DNA of 6,539 nucleotides. It comes from Acidobacteriaceae bacterium. GTDB taxonomy: Bacteria > Acidobacteriota > Terriglobia > Terriglobales > Acidobacteriaceae. This document shows positions 1-6,293 of the stretch, in pieces. Each line of letters opens with the position of its first letter. Position 1 is the stretch's first letter. Under the pieces are notes generated by a model, which saw nothing but the letters and a program-made list of their open reading frames with translations, searched no databases and was not told where the DNA came from. The stretch is from NCBI GenBank assembly GCA_003140785.1, contig PLKY01000341.1, positions 1,045-7,583 on the forward strand, read 5' to 3'. The position numbers and the translations under genes were made by a program.

Positions 1-1434
1 TCGGGGATTCATTACCGGATCACAAACGAAGCCGGACACGTGTGGCTGAGTTATGAGCGGAATGATTTTGCTCGCATGCTGAGCGGGCGGCAGGAGATGC
101 GGTATTTCCTAGGGTCGGGCAAGCGCGGGCGGACCTATTTATTTCAACAGCAGGGGTACTGGTTCGAAGCGCCGATCAATTGGTATGCGAAGAAGCAAGT
201 GTGGGATATGACGCCTCATTATCTCGACGCGCGGGAGATGCCGCTGACGCTGCCAGTGGATCCGGGATGTCTGCATTGCCATGCATCGGGTGCGGCGTCG
301 GCGCTGCCGGATGCGCGGAATCATTATGCGGGCGAGCCATTCGCGGAGGGCGGCATTACATGCGCGGCGTGCCATGGGGATGCGGGCGCGCATCTGGCTT
401 CGGGCGGCAAGGTGCACATGCTCAATATTGATGCGCTAGCGCCGGTGCGCAGAGATTCGGTGTGCCTGAATTGCCATCTGGAGGGACAGGCGGGCGTGGA
501 ACGGTTGGGCAAGCAGATAGAGAAGTTCAAGCCCGGCGATGATCTGTTCGATTACACGCTGTTCTTTGTTTATAGAAATGAGAACGGGTCTGGGGGGCGC
601 GCGACGAGCCAGTGGGAAGCTCTGCTGAAGAGCGCGTGTAAGCAGAAGTCGGGAGACAAACTAACTTGCACGACGTGCCACGATCCGCATGGTTCGCCTG
701 CGCCAGGGGAGCGGGTGGTGTTTTACCGGCAGCGCTGCATTGGATGCCACAATGCGGCGGGATTTGCGGAGAAGCATCACCCGGAGAATCCTGACTGCAC
801 GGAATGTCACATGGCGCGGCCGCCTTCGAACGATATTGCGCATGAGCAAGTGACGGACCACTGGATCAAGAAGAGCGTGAGCCAGGAGCGATTGCCGCTG
901 GCAACGAGCGGCGACCTGGTGACGGTGGGAGGGATGGCGACGAGCGATCGGGATTTGGGACTGGCCTATGCGCAGATGGCGGTGCGCGGCGATCGGGCGG
1001 CGCGCGAGCGCGCGATGGAGCTGCTGCGTAGGGCAGAGACGCAGAGCGTGGAGACAAAAAAAGATCACGAACTGCATGCGCAGCTGGGGTTCCTGGAGCA
1101 GATTGACGGGAAGACGGATGAGGCAACCAAGGAATACAAGCTGGCGCTGGAGGCGGACGAGTACGACGCGCTGGCGGCCGGGGACCTGGCTCTGATCGAG
1201 GCGCAGAGACACGATGCGCGGGAGGCGATTCGGTTGTGGGGGAGCGTGTTTGCGCACGATCCTGCGCAATTGAAGGCGGGGATGAATTTGGCGGTAACGG
1301 AATGCGTGCAGGGCGAACGGGACGCAGCGCACGAGACGCTGGACCGGATGCTGGTATTTTCTCCCGACGACGGGCAGGCGAAGAGCTTTGCGGCGGAGAT
1401 TCGGACTGGACGGCAGGGCTGCGGACAACCTTAA
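1..1434 (+). CDS. Multiheme c-type cytochrome with C-terminal TPR repeats (5'-partial)
   Basis: This is a periplasmic or exported electron-transfer protein; 477 residues are visible. The frame is open to the left edge, so the real start is upstream and the GTG at 40 is only an internal Val codon. Six heme-binding CxxCH motifs are present: CLHCH (268-282), CAACH (361-375), CLNCH (463-477), CTTCH followed by DPH (667-681), CIGCH (736-750) and CTECH (796-810). The motif HEQVTDHWI just after the last heme (from 841) supplies possible distal His ligands. From about 952 to 1390 the protein becomes helical and Ala/Leu/Glu-rich, with about four TPR-like repeats, a likely protein-protein interaction platform. 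The architecture recalls cytochrome c554-like (doubled CxxCH) proteins fused to TPRs, as seen in Acidobacteriota. A signal peptide and perhaps a further heme motif should lie upstream. Alanine is mostly GCG, unlike the receptor gene downstream. The redox partner is unknown. The heme assignment is firm; the physiological role is inference. Confidence 0.9.
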   Translation, partial: SGIHYRITNEAGHVWLSYERNDFARMLSGRQEMRYFLGSGKRGRTYLFQQQGYWFEAPINWYAKKQVWDMTPHYLDAREMPLTLPVDPGCLHCHASGAASALPDARNHYAGEPFAEGGITCAACHGDAGAHLASGGKVHMLNIDALAPVRRDSVCLNCHLEGQAGVERLGKQIEKFKPGDDLFDYTLFFVYRNENGSGGRATSQWEALLKSACKQKSGDKLTCTTCHDPHGSPAPGERVVFYRQRCIGCHNAAGFAEKHHPENPDCTECHMARPPSNDIAHEQVTDHWIKKSVSQERLPLATSGDLVTVGGMATSDRDLGLAYAQMAVRGDRAARERAMELLRRAETQSVETKKDHELHAQLGFLEQIDGKTDEATKEYKLALEADEYDALAAGDLALIEAQRHDAREAIRLWGSVFAHDPAQLKAGMNLAVTECVQGERDAAHETLDRMLVFSPDDGQAKSFAAEIRTGRQGCGQP

Positions 1435-1856
1435 GAGGCGGATGCGAAGGATGGGAATCGCGAGAGTCAACAGCGCAGGATCGGGGGCTGGAGGGGATCG
1501 TTGTATCGAGAGGGGAATGTCATGCCGAAGACGGCCAATTGAAGGGCGCGGAATGCTCCGGAGTGGGTCGAAGGGGCCTTCTGGCGGCGCGAGGGCTCTG
1601 AGAGATTGCGCGTGGCGGAGGCGCGGCGACGGCGTGGGATGTTTGGCGGGATAGGTCTGAAAAATCAATCATTTGGTGGAGACGCAGTTCATCGGAAGGA
1701 AGGAGGACAAGAGTCAGAGAGGGCAATTTGCGGGCCGTTTGGGCCGAGTTCGGGTGATGGTTGTCACACGAATTTGTTATATCAACTATTTAGACTTTGT
1801 CTGCATATTGCGACGTTTTTCTGAAGGCTGAGAAGAGGGTTGTCGACGGAGTGTGG

Positions 1857-1870
1857 GATCGGGAACGATC
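1857..1870. repeat. Short perfect inverted repeat with GGAA loop
   Basis: GATCG (1857-1861) and CGATC (1866-1870) pair perfectly around a GGAA loop, which fits the GNRA tetraloop pattern if transcribed. The stem has only 5 bp and no T-run follows, so it is not a terminator. It could arise by chance. Confidence 0.3.
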
Positions 1871-1916
1871 GGTAGAAACAGCGGGAAACGTTCAGTAAAT
1901 CGCTTTAATTAGAGAC

Positions 1917-1943
1917 GGTTAAGGGTAAGGAAATGGGGTAAGG
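1917..1943 (+). repeat. Three GGKTAAGG-like direct repeats
   Basis: GGTTAAGG (1917-1924), GGGTAAGG (1923-1930) and GGGTAAGG (1936-1943) lie in a row about 100 bases upstream of the candidate receptor promoter. Such iterated octamers can be regulator sites. The local sequence is G/A-rich, however, and a chance origin is possible. Confidence 0.3.
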
Positions 1944-2009
1944 CCGGACGAGGGCGGGGTCTTCGGAATGGGTGTCGCGGGGGCGCGAAGAATGACATAT
2001 CGATTTTGC

Positions 2010-2022
2010 CAGTACAGTTCTG
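2010..2022. promoter_or_regulatory. Imperfect dyad upstream of the candidate promoter
   Basis: CAGTACAGTTCTG is a 13-base dyad with one mismatched pair around a single central base. Its centre at 2016 is roughly 60 bases before the inferred transcription start near 2079, a usual place for an activator. No specific regulator family is recognised. Confidence 0.25.
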
Positions 2023-2042
2023 AAGATTCTTGCATTTGGGCG

Positions 2043-2072
2043 TTGACAGGTCGACCTGAGTTTGGATATGGT
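2043..2072 (+). promoter_or_regulatory. Candidate sigma70-type promoter of the receptor gene
   Basis: A perfect -35 hexamer TTGACA (2043-2048) is followed after 18 bases by TATGGT (2067-2072). The latter matches the -10 consensus at four of six positions, including the key second A and last T. Transcription would begin near 2079, giving a leader of about 190 nt before the receptor ATG at 2269. The -10 is imperfect and the spacing is one base over the optimum, so this is a candidate, not a certainty. Confidence 0.45.
2047..2058. promoter_or_regulatory. Perfect 12-bp palindrome, candidate operator
   Basis: CAGGTCGACCTG reads identically on both strands. It overlaps the last two bases of the TTGACA hexamer and extends into the spacer, where a bound dimeric repressor would block RNA polymerase. 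No regulator gene is visible in the window, so its binding protein cannot be named. Confidence 0.4.
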
Positions 2073-2101
2073 TTCGATTTGCCTCAGGGTCAGTCCTTTT
2101 A

Positions 2102-2130
2102 GCTCTCACGAAACTTCCTCATTTGAGAGC
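2102..2130 (+). promoter_or_regulatory. Stem-loop candidate in the receptor leader
   Basis: GCTCTCA (2102-2108) and TGAGAGC (2124-2130) are perfect 7-bp complements around a 15-base loop. The element lies just downstream of the inferred transcription start and may stabilise the leader or act as a protein or RNA target. It is not followed by a T-run. Confidence 0.35.
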
Positions 2131-2204
2131 AGCGACTCTGGAATCTTTAGCGAACCTGCCACTTGCGGCGGGGGAGCCTTGCAAGCCGACTAGCCGAATC
2201 ACGC

Positions 2205-2218
2205 CTGCCATCCGGCAG
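2205..2218 (+). promoter_or_regulatory. Short stem-loop upstream of the receptor start
   Basis: CTGCC (2205-2209) and GGCAG (2214-2218) pair around the four-base loop ATCC, about 50 bases before the ATG. Just before it lie an 8-bp palindrome CTTGCAAG (2178-2185) and two copies of AGCCGA (2184-2189, 2192-2197). These suggest a structured leader, but no known riboswitch class was matched. Confidence 0.3.
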
Positions 2219-2258
2219 ACTCATGACAAGTTGACAGAAGAACCAAGGTAGTTATTTC

Positions 2259-2263
2259 AGGAG
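2259..2263 (+). promoter_or_regulatory. Ribosome binding site of the receptor gene
   Basis: AGGAG ends five bases before the ATG at 2269. It fixes that start, which is directly followed by a well-formed signal peptide. Confidence 0.8.
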
Positions 2264-2268
2264 ACCGC

Positions 2269-5200
2269 ATGAACAGATACTTGCGTACAGCGCTTGCGCT
2301 GGCGTTATTCGCCTGCGCTTGCTTCATCACAAACGTGCAGGCCGGTGCACAGTCGGTTTACGGATCGATTTTTGGCACTGTGACAGATTCCACAGGCGCG
2401 GCAATTCCAAACGCCACTGTGACTGTTAAAGACGAGGCCAAGGGCACCGTCGTTACCGCAACCTCGAACGGGTCGGGCGACTACAGCGTTCCTCACCTCA
2501 TCCCCGACGTCTATGACCTAAAAGTGACGGCCAAGGGTTTCAAGATATTTGAAACCAAGGGCATTTCTGTCGAGGCCGATACCGCGCCTCGCATCGATCC
2601 CACTCTGCAAATTGGCGCTGAGAACACAACCGTCGAGGTGAACGCCGACCAAGAGCCGGAGTTGAAGACCGATCGTGCGGATGTGTCGACGGTCTTCGAT
2701 CAACAACAGGTATCGAGCCTGCCGGTTGGCGACCAGAACTTTACCAATCTGCAATTGCTGCTGCCGGGCGCCCAGCTGCTCGGCTGGTCGCACGCGGCCG
2801 ATGAGAACCCTCAGGGTTCGAAGCAGATTCAGGTCGACGGCCAGGCATTTGGCGGAACCGCCTTTGAGCTGGACGGCACCGATAACCAGGATCCGATTCT
2901 GGGCATTATCGTCATCAATCCCGCGATGGATGCGGTGACTGAAACAAAGATCACCACTCAGAATTTCGACGCCGAGTTGGGCAAGGCAGTTTCCGCAGTG
3001 GTGACCGCTCAGACCAAATCCGGTACGAACACCTTCCACGGCAGCGTCTATGACTTCCGCACTGGCAATGCCAACTATGCCCGCGATCCTTACAGCGTGA
3101 CGCCAGGGCCGGTGAGCCTCACCAACCCAAGCGGCCTGCCTCCCGGACTGAAGAATCGCTTTGGCGGGTCCATCGGCGGTCCGGTGCTCAAGGACAGGTT
3201 CTTCTTCTTCTTCAACTACGAGGCACAGCGCCAGAAGGTCGGCACCTCGGCCACAGACACTCTGCCTACTTCACTTCTCACGGAGACCGCTCTGGGCAAC
3301 GAAATTGGTCCCAGCGGAATCGCCGGCGCCGACTTCAGCGAATACAAAACCCAGCTCCTCGCAGCCGGCACTCTCTACAACAACACGGGAACGACGCTTG
3401 CCCCCGGTTGCGGGTCCACGGGTGCGGTCGGTCAGCCCTATCCCTGCAACGTGATTCCGAAGGCTCTTCTCTCTCCGCAATCGCTGGCCCTGCTCAAGAT
3501 CCTCGAGCCCTCTACAAAGGGCATCGGTCTGGGCACCGGCATTGATGGCAGCGTGAACGGCCTGGACGAAAACTACAAGCAAAGCGGCACCGGTCTGTTC
3601 AACAGCAACCAGTGGACGGAAAGAGCGGACTACACTATCAACGAGAAGATGCACGCGTTTGAGCGCTTCTCGCGATTCTGGGACACCCTCTCCGGAGCCG
3701 TCATGTTCGGAGCAGCCGGTGGTCCTGGTTTCGGCATCAACAACTATGGCGGCAACTCCAACGGCGCGAACGACAGCCTGGCTTCCGGCATGGATATTGC
3801 CATCAGCCCCAAGTTGCTGACCGACTTCCGCCTGGGCTACTACCGCTATAACGTCATCGACACCAAGCATGACCAGGGCACCGAGTTTGCGAATACCCTG
3901 GGCATTCCCGGGATCAACATAGGTGGCAACATCACCTCCGGATCGCCGGGATTCAACGTCACTGACCTGCCTGGCGGCGGCGGCGGAACCAACGGCACGG
4001 TCTACGGCGACGGGCTGGGTATCAATCGCTGCAACTGCCCGCTGACCGAGCGTGAAGACCAGTTCCAGATCGTCAACAACTGGACCAAGATTATCGGCAA
4101 CCACTCCGTCAAGGTTGGCGCAGATCTTCGCTATGGACGCAACCTGCGTGTGCCTTCCGACAATGATCGCGCCGGTCTGCTCAACTTTAATACTGGACCT
4201 ACGCAGAACCCCACAACCAGCACGGACGGCCTCGGATTCGGATCTTTCATGCTCGGCGACGTAACCAGCTTCAATCGCTACGTCTCCACTTCCACCAATG
4301 CCAAGGAGTTCCAGAAGCGCACCTTCTTCTACGGACAGGACACCTGGCGCGTTAGCCACAAGCTGACGCTCAACCTTGGCCTCCGCTGGGAACTCTACTT
4401 TCCAGAGTCTGTCAATGGGCCGGGCAACGGTGCTCTCCTGAACCTCAACGATGGCTACCTGCACGTGGCCGGTATCGGCGGTATTCCCTCCGACCTCGGC
4501 TGGAACATCGACAAAAAGAAGCAGTTTGCGCCTCGCATTGGCGTCACTTACCAGCTGGATGAGAAGACTGTTATCCGCTCCGGCTACGGACGCAGCTTTG
4601 ACACCGGTGTTTTCGGTTCTATTTTCGGCCACACCGTCACCCAGAACCTCCCTGTTTTGGCCAACCAGCAAATCAACTCGCCAACTGCCCAGGGCGAGGC
4701 ATTCAACCTGAGCGCGGGGCCCGTTGCCTACTCGACGGTCCCGGTTCCTTCCAACGGCCTGCTGCCTAATCCTGGATCCGCGGTCAGTTCCAGCGCCCGC
4801 GCCAACCCGCTCAACTTCCCGACTATCGACGCCTGGAACCTGGCGGTTCAGCGCGCCCTTACCCCCTCCATGTCGTTGACGATTGCTTATGTGGGCAACA
4901 AGGGAACGCATACGTTGGGCGACGGCGACAGCAACGGCACCAACCCCAACGAGTCTTTCGTCAATGTCCCGGGCGCAAATAGCGTTACCGGCCAGACCCT
5001 TCACTTCGATCCTTCGGTAGCAGCGAACACCATCGCGGCCGACGGGGGTACCTCCACCAACAACTTCCTACAGCGCTACTATGCAGCCAAGTTGCCGGCC
5101 TGCAGCGACCCCAACTACGTCACTCCCACAGAGCCGTTTGTAACTCCCGGCATGTGCGGTTGGACGAACAGCATTGCTTACCGAGGTGATACGGAGAACA

Positions 5201-5988
5201 CCGAATTCGACGCTCTCCAGGTGACCCTCGCGCAGCAAATGAGGCATGGGCTCTCAGTCAATGCCAATTACCAGTGGGCCAGCGCATTCGGTGACACTTC
5301 GAATCTCTGGACCTGGAGCCATGTTTTGCCCCACCTGCGCGACAGCCAGGTCCGCGACCAACAAATCACGCTGTACGGCAGCTATGACCTTCCCTTCGGC
5401 AAGGGCAAGCAGTTCGTCCAAAGCGCAAACCGCGCAACCGATCTGCTTATCGGAGGGTACCAGCTCGCCTGGGTCACAACCTGGTCCGGCGGACTGCCGT
5501 TCACCGTTAGCTACAACGAAAGCGGTCAGAACGTGAACGACACTCCAAACCCGGGAACCAGCGGTGGTGGCGCTCCGAACGCGACGGGGCACATGAAGAC
5601 CAGCCTTACTGGGTTTGTGACGAATGCCAACGGCACTGGCTCACGAACCTTCTACCAGAAGCAAACGACGAATGTGATTACCGATCCGGGCACGGGTATC
5701 TTTTCAAACCCGGGTCTCGACACCTACGGCAACGCAGGCCTCAACACTTATCGTGGTCCGACCTTCTTCTCGACCGATCTTGCCATCACCAAGGCATTCA
5801 CGATCTGGGAGAACGTCGCCACGAAGTTCCGTATGGATGCATTTAACGCGTTCAACCACATCACCGCGGGTAACCCCGGCGGCAACATCGAGTCGATCGG
5901 TTCCATCGGCAGCGAAGGTGGCGGTTGCGGTCAGGGCAACGATTGCGGACCGCGTCAACTTGAATTCTCCCTCCGGGTGCAGTTCTAA
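2269..5988 (+). CDS. Oar-like TonB-dependent outer-membrane receptor with carboxypeptidase-regulatory-like domain
   Basis: This is a complete 1239-residue outer-membrane transporter that would import an unknown ligand using TonB/ExbB/ExbD energy. Residues 1-25 or 1-27 form a signal peptide with cleavage after VQA or AGA. Residues about 30-115 form a carboxypeptidase-regulatory-like beta-sandwich (start GSIFGTVTDSTGAAIPNATV). A plug follows, with the family-typical LPVGDQNFTNL at 151-161 and TKSGTNTFHGSVYDF at 249-263. RFGGSIGGPVLKDRFFFFF (297-315) opens the barrel. Typical barrel strands include FFYGQDTWRV (686-695), FAPRIG (753-758), DAWNLAVQRAL (854-864) and FNAFNH (1192-1197). The protein ends LEFSLRVQF, with the terminal Phe expected for BAM-assembled barrels. 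No clear TonB box was found by eye. The mature protein has eight cysteines in four close pairs. The length is normal for this family. Codons mostly end in C, unlike the neighbours, which hints at strong expression. Substrate unknown; polymer or glycan fragments are a guess only. Confidence 0.93.
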   Translation: MNRYLRTALALALFACACFITNVQAGAQSVYGSIFGTVTDSTGAAIPNATVTVKDEAKGTVVTATSNGSGDYSVPHLIPDVYDLKVTAKGFKIFETKGISVEADTAPRIDPTLQIGAENTTVEVNADQEPELKTDRADVSTVFDQQQVSSLPVGDQNFTNLQLLLPGAQLLGWSHAADENPQGSKQIQVDGQAFGGTAFELDGTDNQDPILGIIVINPAMDAVTETKITTQNFDAELGKAVSAVVTAQTKSGTNTFHGSVYDFRTGNANYARDPYSVTPGPVSLTNPSGLPPGLKNRFGGSIGGPVLKDRFFFFFNYEAQRQKVGTSATDTLPTSLLTETALGNEIGPSGIAGADFSEYKTQLLAAGTLYNNTGTTLAPGCGSTGAVGQPYPCNVIPKALLSPQSLALLKILEPSTKGIGLGTGIDGSVNGLDENYKQSGTGLFNSNQWTERADYTINEKMHAFERFSRFWDTLSGAVMFGAAGGPGFGINNYGGNSNGANDSLASGMDIAISPKLLTDFRLGYYRYNVIDTKHDQGTEFANTLGIPGINIGGNITSGSPGFNVTDLPGGGGGTNGTVYGDGLGINRCNCPLTEREDQFQIVNNWTKIIGNHSVKVGADLRYGRNLRVPSDNDRAGLLNFNTGPTQNPTTSTDGLGFGSFMLGDVTSFNRYVSTSTNAKEFQKRTFFYGQDTWRVSHKLTLNLGLRWELYFPESVNGPGNGALLNLNDGYLHVAGIGGIPSDLGWNIDKKKQFAPRIGVTYQLDEKTVIRSGYGRSFDTGVFGSIFGHTVTQNLPVLANQQINSPTAQGEAFNLSAGPVAYSTVPVPSNGLLPNPGSAVSSSARANPLNFPTIDAWNLAVQRALTPSMSLTIAYVGNKGTHTLGDGDSNGTNPNESFVNVPGANSVTGQTLHFDPSVAANTIAADGGTSTNNFLQRYYAAKLPACSDPNYVTPTEPFVTPGMCGWTNSIAYRGDTENTEFDALQVTLAQQMRHGLSVNANYQWASAFGDTSNLWTWSHVLPHLRDSQVRDQQITLYGSYDLPFGKGKQFVQSANRATDLLIGGYQLAWVTTWSGGLPFTVSYNESGQNVNDTPNPGTSGGGAPNATGHMKTSLTGFVTNANGTGSRTFYQKQTTNVITDPGTGIFSNPGLDTYGNAGLNTYRGPTFFSTDLAITKAFTIWENVATKFRMDAFNAFNHITAGNPGGNIESIGSIGSEGGGCGQGNDCGPRQLEFSLRVQF

Positions 5989-5995
5989 TTCCTTA

Positions 5996-6004
5996 GGGGA
6001 GCCG
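5996..6004 (+). repeat. Extra copy of the terminator's left arm
   Basis: GGGGAGCCG here recurs exactly at 6018-6026 inside the terminator stem. Its first eight bases could pair with GGCTCCCC (6029-6036) and so compete with the terminator's own left arm. It may equally be a small local duplication without function. Confidence 0.45.
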
Positions 6005-6015
6005 CAACAAACCTT

Positions 6016-6046
6016 GAGGGGAGCCGGTGGCTCCCCTCTTTCCTTT
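6016..6046 (+). terminator. Rho-independent terminator of the receptor gene
   Basis: GAGGGGAGCC (6016-6025) and GGCTCCCCTC (6029-6038) form a perfect 10-bp GC-rich stem with a three-base loop. A pyrimidine/T-rich run (TTTCCTTT, 6039-6046) follows. It lies 27 bases past the receptor stop codon and should separate the receptor transcript from the next gene. Confidence 0.88.
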
Positions 6047-6293
6047 GCGCCTCAACGCCGCGGGACGTATTCCGACATGGATTCGTTCATGCCTGGGAAG
6101 AACCGCGCAGTTGGAGCGATTGCATTTTCAGGGACGAATTATTAGGAAACGACGGCGGTGAAGTTGGCGCGAACATTGCGATCGGGGTCTCAAGAACAGG
6201 TGCTGGTCCGAAGGGTGGATCGAGCGGCGGCCCGGCACAGAGCGGGACACGGCAACCCTGGTCGTGCCATAAACTGCAAGATAGGTTTTTCGT
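6047..6293. other. Spacer between the terminator and the third gene
   Basis: These 247 bases hold no credible gene on either strand. A weak promoter-like pair, GGGACA (6244-6249) and CATAAA (6268-6273) with an 18-base gap, would leave only about 14 nt of leader before the ATG at 6294, so I do not call it. The inverted repeat GGCAC (6234-6238) / GTGCC (6264-6268) encloses 25 bases and may be chance. Confidence 0.5.

Larger units (their letters stand above)
1435..2268. other. Long intergenic region without a credible gene
   Basis: This 834-base spacer separates the cytochrome from the receptor. The first 300 bases are rich in G and purines on the + strand, like the cytochrome gene, but the reading frames crossing them give Arg/Gly-rich strings with no recognisable fold. 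AGGAGG at 1701-1706 is a good ribosome binding sequence, yet no start codon lies at a useful distance after it. An AT-rich island spans about 1764-1820. I see no convincing terminator hairpin with a T-run behind the cytochrome gene. Positions 2010-2268 carry the regulatory elements listed separately. Confidence 0.75.

Noticed and set aside
40..1434. GTG at 40 as the true start of the cytochrome gene
   Set aside because: The same frame is open to position 1 and codes family-like sequence (GIHYRITNEAGHVWLSYER) across this codon. There is no ribosome binding site or signal peptide at 40.
661..1668. 335-codon open frame on the - strand
   Set aside because: It is antisense to the heme and TPR coding region and gives an Arg/Pro/Leu-rich string without domains. 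It is a composition shadow of G-ending codons.
1761..1790. TTGTCA with an AT-rich stretch as a promoter
   Set aside because: At the proper spacing the -10 would be AACTAT, only three of six consensus bases, and no gene starts within 480 bases.
1909..2109. 66-codon - strand frame with a GTG start and a GAGGAAG-like site before it
   Set aside because: The spacing is acceptable, but the product is an Arg/Pro-rich shadow of a G-rich stretch. It would also run through the candidate promoter and repeats of the receptor.
2150..2215. Cobalamin riboswitch, suggested by GCCACT followed by AAGCC and CCTGCC
   Set aside because: The order is reminiscent, but the upstream conserved parts (GGGAA / GGTG / AATCCGG) are missing and the segment spacing does not fit. 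A covariance search would settle it.
2231..2258. Second TTGACA (2231-2236) as the receptor promoter
   Set aside because: Its -10 would be near 2253-2258, putting the start only a few bases before the ATG and leaving out the ribosome binding site.
2269..2350. Lipoprotein signal (LFAC) at the receptor N-terminus
   Set aside because: Phe at the -2 position does not fit a lipobox, and better signal peptidase I sites (VQA, AGA) follow at residues 25-27.
3271..5004. 577-codon open frame on the - strand inside the receptor
   Set aside because: It is antisense to well-recognised barrel sequence and is rich in Val/Ala/Gly without a recognisable fold. The C-ending codon bias of the receptor explains its length.
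6230..6293. Cyclic-di-GMP (GEMM) riboswitch before the third gene
   Set aside because: Fragments such as GGCACAG and CGGCAACC look similar by eye, but the conserved core order and the paired arms are not there.
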